From the NCBI RefSeq assembly GCF_001695835.1, contig NZ_MBSO01000010.1, positions 84,853-148,852 on the forward strand: a stretch of 64,000 nt of DNA. Direction: 5' to 3'. The position numbers and the translations under genes were made by a program. Shown here piece by piece: positions 57,540 through 64,000 of this stretch. A model generated the notes under the pieces. It was not told the origin of the DNA and made no database searches. It saw nothing but the letters and a program-made list of their open reading frames with translations. Every line of letters starts with the position of its first letter. Within the stretch, counting starts at the first letter, position 1. Source of the stretch: Ensifer sp. LC11 (GTDB taxonomy: Bacteria; Pseudomonadota; Alphaproteobacteria; Rhizobiales; Rhizobiaceae).

Positions 57540-57835
57540 GGGCTTCGCGCCTGCCGGGCAAGTTTCAGGCGATCGTCGAGGCGACGGGCTCGGCACTTGG
57601 CGACATCGAGCGCCGGGTCAATGAGATCAACGACCGCATCGTCGCCATCGCCACGGCCGCACGGGAACAGTCGGTCGGGCTGCGTGAAATCAACACCGCG
57701 GTCAACCAGATGGACCAGATGACGCAGCAGAACGCGGCCATGGTCGAACAGACCTCGGCGGCCAGCCAGGCGCTGGCCGGTGAAAGCAACGTACTCTCCG
57801 GCAGGCTCGCCCAAGTCATGGTCGAGGAAAGGTAA
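57540..57835 (+). pseudogene. C-terminal remnant of a methyl-accepting chemotaxis protein
   Basis: The fragment reads FQAIVEATGSALGDIERRVNEINDRIVAIATAAREQSVGLREINTAVNQMDQMTQQNAAMVEQTSAASQALAGE. This is the end of a signalling domain (ABM...REQ..G..EIN.AV..MD..TQQNA) without its conserved tip (E-GE-GRGFAVVA). There is no start codon or N-terminal sensor. The EamA gene ends 3 bp before it, so a deletion likely joined them. Confidence 0.75.
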
Positions 57836-57884
57836 TGGCGCCCGGCCGCACAGCGGGCGGCTTGAGGCGGATCCATCGAGAGAC

Positions 57885-57915
57885 AAAAATGGCGCCGACG
57901 CGGCGCCATTTTTCG
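57885..57915. terminator. Bidirectional terminator
   Basis: AAAAATGGCGCC and GGCGCCATTTTT form a perfect stem around GACGC between the chemoreceptor remnant and the convergent GNAT gene. Confidence 0.85.
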
Positions 57916-57916
57916 T

Positions 57917-58423
57917 TCAGGCGAGATACCGCTCCATGTAGAGCGCTTCCTCTCCGTAGCTTGCGAGCTTGCGTCCCAACCGCTCGTCCATACGGACCTC
58001 GAACCCCTGCCTCTCCCAGAAACCGCGGGAACCGTTGACCGAAACGAGCGACATCGACCGGAAGCCTTCTGCCCGGGCGACATCCTCAAGCACCGGCAGC
58101 ACGCCGCCTCCTGCCCCGGAACCGCGCATCTCAGGCAGAAGCGCAAGGTCGTGGATGTACCAGGTGTCGGCGGCATCAGGAATTTCGCCGAGCATGGTGT
58201 TGAGCGACGGTGGTGCACCCCGGAGCCACGGGTGGCTGAGCACATAGCCGCGCGACTGCCCCTTGGCGTCCAGCATGAAACAGCCGGCGGGGCTGAGCGC
58301 GATGCGATCGGCGAGCACCGCATCATCTTCCGGGAAGGCCTGGTGGACCACGAGCTGGATCTCCGAAACCGAGGTGAGGTCGGGCAGGCTTGCCTCGCGC
58401 CAGCGAAACGTCATTTCGGTCAT
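57917..58423 (-). CDS. GNAT-family N-acetyltransferase, 168 aa
   Basis: The fold is clear: a helical start (LPDLTSVSEIQLVVHQAFPEDD), RGYVLSHPWLRG, WYIHDLALLPEMRGSGAGGGVLPVLEDVARAEGF with the R-G-S-G-A-G CoA loop, and MSLVSVNGSRGFWERQGFEVRMDE. The substrate is unknown. Confidence 0.88.
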   Translation of the reverse strand: MTEMTFRWREASLPDLTSVSEIQLVVHQAFPEDDAVLADRIALSPAGCFMLDAKGQSRGYVLSHPWLRGAPPSLNTMLGEIPDAADTWYIHDLALLPEMRGSGAGGGVLPVLEDVARAEGFRSMSLVSVNGSRGFWERQGFEVRMDERLGRKLASYGEEALYMERYLA

Positions 58424-58448
58424 TTCTCGTCACATGCCTTCGGAACAG

Positions 58449-58477
58449 GAAAACGCACCGGCGGTCGGCCGGTGCGT
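58449..58477 (-). terminator. serA terminator
   Basis: On the minus strand ACGCACCGGC and GCCGGTGCGT pair around CGACC, followed by TTTTCC, 65 bp after the serA stop. Confidence 0.8.
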
Positions 58478-58541
58478 CCTCATTTGTCCCGTGATTGGGT
58501 CGACAAAGCAGCAGATCGTGCAGCCGCCTTCTGCGCCGGCA

Positions 58542-60137
58542 TCAATCGATGTTGAAGACCAGCGGCTTTGCCTGGCGAATTGCCTGATTGGCGCGCAGCT
58601 TGTCAAGAACTGCCTCGGAGACCGCACCGTCGACATAGAGCAGCGCGATCGCGTCGCCGCCTTCCTTCTCGCGGCCGAGCTGGAAGTTGGCGATGTTGAC
58701 GCCGGCATCGCCGAGCGTCATGCCGATGAAGCCGATCATGCCGGGAACGTCGGTGTTGGTGATGTAGACCATGTGGCTGCCGACATCCGCATCAAGGTTG
58801 ATGCCCTTGATCTGGATGAAGCGCGGCTTGCCGTCCGAAAACACCGTACCAGCCACCGAACGCGTCTGGTTCGCCGTCTTCACCGTCAGCTTGATATAGC
58901 CGTCGAAGACGCCGGTCTTGTCACGCTTGACCTCCGACAGGATGACGCCCTTCTCCTTGATCATGACCGGCGCCGAAACCATGTTGACGTCGGCAACCTG
59001 CGGCCGGATCAGGCCCGCGAGCACGGCGCTCGTCAGCGCCTTGGTGTTCATGCCGGCAGTCGAGCCGTCATAGAGGATCTCGATTTCCTTGATCGCGCTT
59101 TCCGTCACCTGACCGACGAAGGCGCCGAGAACGTCGGCAAGCCGGATGAACGGCTTGAGGATCGGCGCCTCCTCAGCGGTGATCGACGGCATGTTGATGG
59201 CGTTGGAGACCGCACCCTTGACCAGGTAGTCCGACATCTGTTCGGCGACCTGGAGCGCGACGTTTTCCTGCGCTTCCGTGGTCGAGGCGCCGAGGTGCGG
59301 CGTGCAGACGACGTTCGGCAGGCCGAAGAGCGGGCTTTCCGTGGCGGGTTCGACCTCGAAGACGTCGAAGCCGGCGCCGGCGACATGACCGGACTTGATC
59401 GCTTCGGCGAGCGCCTTCTCATCGACGAGACCACCGCGGGCGCAGTTGACGATGCGCACGCCCGGCTTCGTCTTGGCGAGCGCTTCGGCGCTCAGGATGT
59501 TGCGCGTCTTGTCCGTCAGCGGCACGTGCAGCGTGATGAAGTCGGCCTGGGCGAGCAGCTCGTCGAGCTCGACCTTCGTGACGCCCATTTCCTCGGCCCG
59601 CTCCTTGGACAGGAACGGGTCGTAGGCAAGCACATGCATCTTCAGGCCGATGGCACGCGAGCAGACGATCGAACCGATATTGCCGGCGCCGATGACGCCG
59701 AGCATCTTGCCGGTAATTTCGACACCCATGAAACGCGACTTTTCCCACTTGCCGGCCTGCGTCGAAGTATCGGCGGCCGGAAGCTGGCGGGCAACGGCAA
59801 AGAGCAGTGCGATCGCGTGTTCTGCTGTTGTGATCGAGTTGCCGAAGGGCGTGTTCATCACGATGATACCGCGGCGCGAGGCGGCCGGGATGTCGACGTT
59901 GTCGACGCCGATGCCGGCGCGGCCGATGACCTTGAGGTTGGTCGCAGCCGCGATCAGCTTCTCGGTCGCCTTGGTGGCCGAGCGGATCGCAAGGCCGTCA
60001 TAGTTGCCGATGATTTCGGCGAGCTTGTCCTTGTCCTTGCCGAGCTTCGGCTGAAAATCAACTTCGACGCCGCGGTCGCGGAAGATCTGGACGGCGGTTT
60101 CCGACAGTTCGTCGGATACGAGAACGCGAGGTGCCAT
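58542..60137 (-). CDS. serA: D-3-phosphoglycerate dehydrogenase SerA
   Basis: At 531 aa it is the long form with NAD fold, ASB and ACT domains. The nucleotide loop GVIGAGNIGSIVCSRA lies at about residue 145-160. Catalytic segments include NCARGGLVDEKAL, DVFEVEPATESPLF and VVCTPHLGAST. The C-terminal ACT domain (GMIGFIGMTLGDAGVNIANFQLGREKEGGDAIALLYVDG) binds serine for feedback control. It follows serC by about 130 bp, likely as an operon. Confidence 0.97.
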   Translation of the reverse strand: MAPRVLVSDELSETAVQIFRDRGVEVDFQPKLGKDKDKLAEIIGNYDGLAIRSATKATEKLIAAATNLKVIGRAGIGVDNVDIPAASRRGIIVMNTPFGNSITTAEHAIALLFAVARQLPAADTSTQAGKWEKSRFMGVEITGKMLGVIGAGNIGSIVCSRAIGLKMHVLAYDPFLSKERAEEMGVTKVELDELLAQADFITLHVPLTDKTRNILSAEALAKTKPGVRIVNCARGGLVDEKALAEAIKSGHVAGAGFDVFEVEPATESPLFGLPNVVCTPHLGASTTEAQENVALQVAEQMSDYLVKGAVSNAINMPSITAEEAPILKPFIRLADVLGAFVGQVTESAIKEIEILYDGSTAGMNTKALTSAVLAGLIRPQVADVNMVSAPVMIKEKGVILSEVKRDKTGVFDGYIKLTVKTANQTRSVAGTVFSDGKPRFIQIKGINLDADVGSHMVYITNTDVPGMIGFIGMTLGDAGVNIANFQLGREKEGGDAIALLYVDGAVSEAVLDKLRANQAIRQAKPLVFNID

Positions 60138-60188
60138 GAGAGGCCTCCTTAAAGATCAGGTCTGAATGGGAATGCGGTTAGCCAGGCC

Positions 60189-60207
60189 TCGCTCCCATGG
60201 GGAGCGA
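60189..60207 (-). other. Perfect hairpin in the serC-serA intergenic region
   Basis: TCGCTCCC and GGGAGCGA pair around a 3-base loop. It has no T-run, so it may stabilise mRNA or tune serA expression rather than end transcription. Confidence 0.5.
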
Positions 60208-60269
60208 AGCGGATCACTCAAATCAGTGTGAGATGCGGGCGAAGTCCATTGTTCCTCACCCTTGTCTGA

Positions 60270-61448
60270 TCAGGCCGCGGCCTGCGCCAGCGTTGCCTTC
60301 TGGGTCTCGAAGGCCCAGGTCAGCCACGGCATCAGCGCCTTCATATCGGCGGTCTCGATCGTGGCACCGGCCCAGATGCGAAGGCCCGACGGCGCATCGC
60401 GATAGTGGCCGATGTCGAAGGCAACGCCTTCCTTTTCGAGAAGTGCGACCACGCCCTTGGCGAAGGCAGCCTGTCCGTCGGCATCGAGCGCAGACACGTC
60501 CTTGTCGACGATCTTCAGGCAGACCGAGGTGTTGGAGCGGGTCTCGTCCTTGACCGCCAGGTTGGCGATCCAGCCATTGGCGGCGACGAAGTCGAAGATC
60601 GCCTGCGCATTGGCGTCGGCGCGGGCCATCAGGCCCTTGAGTCCGCCGACCTGCTCTGCCCAGAGCAGCGCGTCGATATAGTCCTCGACGCAGAGCATCG
60701 ACGGCGTGTTGATGGTTTCGCCGGTGAAGATGCCCTCGATCAGCTTGCCGCCCGAGGTCATGCGGAAGATCTTCGGCAGCGGCCAGGCCGGAACGTAAGT
60801 CAGCAGGCGCTCGACGGCGCGCGGCGAAAGGATGATGACGCCATGAGCGCCCTCGCCGCCAAGAACCTTCTGCCAGGAGAAGGTGACGACATCGAGCTTG
60901 GCGAAGTCGAGGTTCTGCGCAAAAGCGGCAGATGTCGCGTCGCAGATGGTCAGGCCCTTGCGGTCGGCCGGGATGAAGTCGGCGTTCGGGACGCGGACGC
61001 CGGACGTGGTGCCGTTCCAGGTAAAGACGACGTCGCGGTCGAAATCGACCTTGGAAAGATCGGGAAGCTCGCCGTAGCCGGCTTCGAACTTGCGCACGTC
61101 GGCGAGCTTCAGCTGCTTGACCACATCGGTCACCCAACCGGCGCCGAAGCTTTCCCAGGCAACCATGTCGACGCCGCGCTGACCCAGCAGCGACCAGAGC
61201 GCCATTTCGACGGCGCCAGTATCGGAAGCGGGCACGATACCGATACGGTAGTCAGCCGGCACTTCGAGAATGTCACGGGTAAGATCGATGGCCTGCTTCA
61301 GCTTCGTCTTGCCGATCTTGGCGCGGTGCGAACGACCGAGCGGAGCATCGGAGAGAGCATCGAGCGTCCAACCGGGGCGCTTCGAGCAAGGACCAGAAGA
61401 GAAATGGGTATTGTTCGGACGGAGGTCCGGCGGTGCAGGCTTTGCCAT
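60270..61448 (-). CDS. serC: Phosphoserine aminotransferase SerC
   Basis: The 392-aa PLP enzyme has [17 protein letters not shown] near the N-terminus, [32 protein letters not shown], and [16 protein letters not shown] with the PLP-binding Lys. This is the alphaproteobacterial long SerC subtype. It acts one step after SerA in serine synthesis. The start at 61448 is within the putative leader hairpin context. Confidence 0.95.
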   Translation of the reverse strand: MAKPAPPDLRPNNTHFSSGPCSKRPGWTLDALSDAPLGRSHRAKIGKTKLKQAIDLTRDILEVPADYRIGIVPASDTGAVEMALWSLLGQRGVDMVAWESFGAGWVTDVVKQLKLADVRKFEAGYGELPDLSKVDFDRDVVFTWNGTTSGVRVPNADFIPADRKGLTICDATSAAFAQNLDFAKLDVVTFSWQKVLGGEGAHGVIILSPRAVERLLTYVPAWPLPKIFRMTSGGKLIEGIFTGETINTPSMLCVEDYIDALLWAEQVGGLKGLMARADANAQAIFDFVAANGWIANLAVKDETRSNTSVCLKIVDKDVSALDADGQAAFAKGVVALLEKEGVAFDIGHYRDAPSGLRIWAGATIETADMKALMPWLTWAFETQKATLAQAAA

Positions 61449-61500
61449 GTGCTATCCTTCCAGATAGATAGCCCTTCGTTGGGGAAGGGTGTCCCGCCGT
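61449..61500 (-). ncRNA. Putative serC leader RNA
   Basis: Two hairpins lie directly upstream of the serC start: CCCTTC/GAAGGG around CCCAAC, then GCTATC/GATAGC holding the GGAAGGA Shine-Dalgarno in its loop. The second ends 2 bases before the ATG. The serC motif known in Alphaproteobacteria has the same place and two-hairpin plan. Identity needs a covariance-model match. Confidence 0.6.
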
Positions 61501-61701
61501 CGTCGATATTGTGGACGGAACCGGAAGTCAAGCGCTTTGTCGCAATCGAGAAAATTTATGGCGTCGCGGGCAACATCTGCAAAGGCGACACGAAATCCGC
61601 CGACCGATTGTTGCCCAGCCGATATCTCGCTCCGGATGCGGAATTGCAGCACGCAGTGCCAGGCACGGTCTGGTTTCCGCCGAGCTCCGGCCTTCAAGAA
61701 G

Positions 61702-62541
61702 TTAGAACGAGAAGCGCAGACCCGCGCGGATCTCATGGCGGGATAAGCCGTCGTCGAAACCCTTGTCGCCGGTAGCGCCGGCAAGCGCTTCGGCACCGAA
61801 GCCGAACATCTCGCCATCGGCGATGTGAGAATAGCGATAACCGACGTCGAGCTTCAACTGGTCGCTGAGGTCATAGGAGACGCCCGCCATCAGCGCATAG
61901 GTGAAGCGCCAGCTGTCACGCCCCTCGAAGGCGGTCGAGGCGGACGTACCGGCACAAGCGCCACCGCCAGCCACGCACGTCGCTCTTTCGATCGCAGTGT
62001 CCCAGTTGAGACGCGTCGCGCCGAGACCGGCGCCGACATAGGGCGTGAAGCCGGCAAGCGTGCCGAAATCGACATAGGCGTTGGCCATCAGGCCGAGGGC
62101 GGAGTAGTCGGCCCCGGTCGAAAAGGCACAGGACGTGCCCGCCCCCTGCCCCGCGCAGGGATTGGCAGAAGATGACGAGCCACCGAAGCGGCCTTCGAAA
62201 TAGTCGGCGGTCAGGTCGGCGCGAAACGTATCGGTGAACTGATAGCCGATGCCGAGCGAACCCGAGAACGGCTTGTCGAAACGGGCGCTGTCGAACGGCA
62301 CGTGGGCGTAGGTTAGCGTGCCTGCGTCAAAGGTCCGATAGTAGGGGTCGCCTTCGCTGCGCCAGGGCGCGTAACCGATGTCGCCGCGCAGATAGATCGC
62401 GCCGCTGCCGGCGGCCTCTTTCTCGATGACGATCTCGGGGGCGTTCAGCAGATCTTCGTCGGCCGCGAGAACCGAGCCGGAAAGGAGCAGGCCGGCACCA
62501 AAAGCGGCTCCGCAGAACCCGTTTCGCCAATCCATGTCCAT
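61702..62541 (-). CDS. Outer-membrane beta-barrel protein (Omp25/31-like), 279 aa
   Basis: A signal peptide (FCGAAFGAGLLLSGSVLAADED, cut after VLA) starts the chain. The mature part is strand-rich with AIYLRGDIGYAPW, GSLGIGYQFTDTFRADLTADYFEG, FTPYVGAGLGATRLNWD and a terminal FSF typical of outer-membrane insertion. Rhizobial porin-like Omp25/31 proteins share this plan. It is paralogous to the 62824 gene. Confidence 0.85.
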   Translation of the reverse strand: MDMDWRNGFCGAAFGAGLLLSGSVLAADEDLLNAPEIVIEKEAAGSGAIYLRGDIGYAPWRSEGDPYYRTFDAGTLTYAHVPFDSARFDKPFSGSLGIGYQFTDTFRADLTADYFEGRFGGSSSSANPCAGQGAGTSCAFSTGADYSALGLMANAYVDFGTLAGFTPYVGAGLGATRLNWDTAIERATCVAGGGACAGTSASTAFEGRDSWRFTYALMAGVSYDLSDQLKLDVGYRYSHIADGEMFGFGAEALAGATGDKGFDDGLSRHEIRAGLRFSF

Positions 62542-62672
62542 GCCCCTTCACCACTGCCATACGCGGAAACGGCCATGCCATTGCCGCTTCGTTCAGCGTT
62601 AACTATTGGCAGCGACTGGTTAACTCGCGGTTAACCATGCCCATTAGGAAACAAGTAAAGGTTGGCGGCAAC

Positions 62673-62810
62673 GAAAAAGGCCACCCGGAGGTCGCCTTTG
62701 CACATGCTACAGCGCCGCGCGTCTTATCAGACGCGCAAAGGTCGTTGTAGGGCTTTGAATTGCTGCATGTTTTTGTCCTTTAATCGGTTACGATTAAAGG
62801 AAACATGCAG
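62673..62810. repeat. Rhizobial-type intergenic palindromic element cluster
   Basis: Between the two outer-membrane genes lie three structures. The first is an imperfect terminator-like stem (AAGGC.ACC / GG.GCCTT, about 62673-62699). The second is GCGCGTCT/AGACGCGC around TATC (62717-62736). The third is a long hairpin CTGCATGTTT...AAACATGCAG enclosing CCTTTAATCG/CGATTAAAGG (62763-62810). The intervening GCGCCGCGCGTCT- type text resembles elements repeated in rhizobial intergenic DNA. The function is unknown. Confidence 0.5.
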
Positions 62811-62823
62811 TAGGACTGTGTGA

Positions 62824-63660
62824 TCACTTGTAGACGATCGGCTCCGGTTCGTAAGGAACTTCGCAGACATTGCCGAAGGAGTAGCGCAGACCGGCGCGCG
62901 CCTCATGGACATAGAAGCCCTTGTCGAAGCCCGGGCCGCCACCGTTGGCAAAGCCGAACATGTCGCCGTCATCGACCTGGCGGAAGCGGTAGCCGACATC
63001 GGCCTTGAGATTGCAGGTCAGGTCGATCGCAGTACCGGCCATCAGCGCATAGGTGAAGCGCCACTTGCTCTCGCCGTTGTGTTCCGTCGTCGGGTCGCAT
63101 CTGCTGGGGTCGCCAATGACGCAGGCGGTGTTACGCAGCTTGTCCCACTTGACGTGGGTTGCACCGATACCGGCACCGACGTAAGGGGTGAAGGCGCCGT
63201 AGGTGCCGACGTCGACATAGGCGTTCGCCATCAGGCTCCAGGCGGAAACCGAGGTTACATCACGCGACCTGCAGGGCTCACCCGGAAAGCTGCCGCAGCC
63301 GCCCAGGGTCGAACCGGTGAAATCGGCGCTACCCCAGTAGTCGAGCGTGACGTCGCTGCGCAGGTAGTTGTTGAACTGGTAGCCGACACCGGCGCCGACG
63401 ACCCAGGAGTCATCAATATCGGCCGTCTCGAAATTCGTGAGAGTGCCCGTCACTCCCGGCCCGCTCCCCTGGTAGAAGTTGGCGCCGCGCAGCTTGTTCC
63501 AGGCATAACCGACGTCGCCGCGCAGGTACCAGCCGCTGGTCTGGATGACCTCGACGGGCTGCTCCGGCACCGGCTCCATAGGTGGTTGGTAGACATCCGC
63601 AGCATAGGCTGCCGTGCCGCTGAGCAACATAGCAACAACGCCACTCAAAATTCTCTTCAT
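62824..63660 (-). CDS. Outer-membrane beta-barrel protein (Omp25/31-like), 278 aa
   Basis: The start is ATG 63660 (MKRILSGVVAMLLSGTAAYAAD). A signal peptide is followed by a Pro-rich linker (QPPMEPVPEQPVEV) and barrel strands: GWYLRGDVGYAWNKL, GYQFNNYLRSDVTLDYWG, FTPYVGAGIGATHVKWD, RAGLRYSF. It has internal Cys pairs. It is about the same length and layout as its neighbour at 61702, suggesting gene duplication. Confidence 0.85.
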   Translation of the reverse strand: MKRILSGVVAMLLSGTAAYAADVYQPPMEPVPEQPVEVIQTSGWYLRGDVGYAWNKLRGANFYQGSGPGVTGTLTNFETADIDDSWVVGAGVGYQFNNYLRSDVTLDYWGSADFTGSTLGGCGSFPGEPCRSRDVTSVSAWSLMANAYVDVGTYGAFTPYVGAGIGATHVKWDKLRNTACVIGDPSRCDPTTEHNGESKWRFTYALMAGTAIDLTCNLKADVGYRFRQVDDGDMFGFANGGGPGFDKGFYVHEARAGLRYSFGNVCEVPYEPEPIVYK

Positions 63661-63960
63661 GGCCCACTCCAATACATTCCGCTGCTTGGATCACCATGAA
63701 ACAGGTGCCCAAATCCCGTTGTTGGTTATGGATAATGAGGAGGAAAGGTTAAGTTCCGATTAACTACAAACGTTTACCGAGATTGTTAAGGAATCGGCGT
63801 ATTCTTGTAGTTGTCATCCAACGTTACTATCCGCCACCGAGACTCCGTAAGGCGCAACTAAATAACTTGACAGGACAACGCGCTAGGACCAATCGACATT
63901 CAGGATTCCCAAATCGCTTAATCGCTGATTCATAAGATACCGTGTTAGGCACGGAGGTCG
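63661..63960. other. Intergenic region before the right-end transposase
   Basis: The 300-bp gap carries the promoter area of the outer-membrane gene with TTAAC, TTAAG and TTAACT elements and GATTC sites at about 63904 and 63931. The insertion-sequence left end should fall in it, but no terminal repeat can be named without the other end. Confidence 0.4.
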
Positions 63961-64000
63961 ATGGTGGCGGTTAGGCGGTATGAACTGAGCGACGCTCAGT
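63961..64000 (+). mobile_element. 5' end of an IS5-type transposase gene (partial)
   Basis: ATG 63961 after ACGGAGGTCG opens a frame reading MVAVRRYELSDAQ to the window edge. RRYELSDAQW is the typical start of IS5-family transposases. The last 17 bases (ACTGAGCGACGCTCAGT) also form a perfect dyad. Only 13 residues are visible, so the call rests on that start. Confidence 0.6.

Noticed and set aside
58263..60152. 629-codon plus-strand frame over serA
   Set aside because: It is antisense to a full-length SerA with all motifs.
1..64000. CRISPR array or rRNA operon
   Set aside because: No regularly spaced direct repeats and no rRNA sequence were seen.

Overview
The window joins two kinds of DNA. 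Positions 1 to about 39,967 are most of a temperate siphovirus prophage, plus a restriction-modification cassette at its right edge. From the tRNA-Met gene (39,968-40,044, minus strand) to the right end is ordinary alphaproteobacterial chromosome. The gene set mnmA, sciP, fliJ, ctrA, chpT, rpoH, purA, serA and serC, with GANTC sites clustered before ctrA, points to Rhizobiaceae, most likely Ensifer/Sinorhizobium. The genus is inferred from gene content and order, not proven.

Prophage. The left part (1-5,983) holds small genes of unknown role and an AbiEii-like protein. A lambda-type morphogenesis block follows on the plus strand: small and large (GpA) terminase, gpW, portal, S49 protease with a nested Nu3-like scaffold, gpD decoration protein, gpE capsid protein, FII-like joining protein, gpU-like terminator, gpV tail tube, a G/GT pair joined by a -1 frameshift, a 1,313-residue tape measure, and tail-tip proteins. 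Next come a T5 A1-like metallophosphatase and a lysis cassette (amidase, holin, i-spanin, o-spanin). The accessory right arm (32.1-39.7 kb) is mostly on the minus strand. It carries a secreted protein, regulators, strong inverted repeats, and a vsr / 5-methylcytosine methyltransferase / NotI-family endonuclease cassette. No integrase lies in the window; it is presumably left of position 1.

The most unusual signal is a 17-bp motif, consensus GGGTCTCTATCAGCCGA (core GGGTYTCWATCA). It occurs ten times exactly at the core, plus two near matches, between 6.0 and 31.6 kb. All copies are on the strand of the late genes, usually 30-130 bp before a start codon. Two copies directly follow a terminator, and several precede a small hairpin near the Shine-Dalgarno. 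It looks like a phage-specific promoter or a stoperator-like repressor site.

Chromosome. mnmA and a LuxR-type regulator are followed by a cell-cycle/flagellar cluster: sciP (CtrA inhibitor), fliJ, ctrA, a single-domain receiver and chpT. Next are a DUF1134 protein, a coiled-coil membrane protein, a SpoU methyltransferase, rluD, rpoH, a 783-residue acidic membrane protein and purA. The last stretch has an EamA transporter, a chemoreceptor remnant, a GNAT acetyltransferase, serC-serA with a putative serC leader RNA, and two outer-membrane beta-barrel proteins. The final 40 bases begin an IS5-type transposase.
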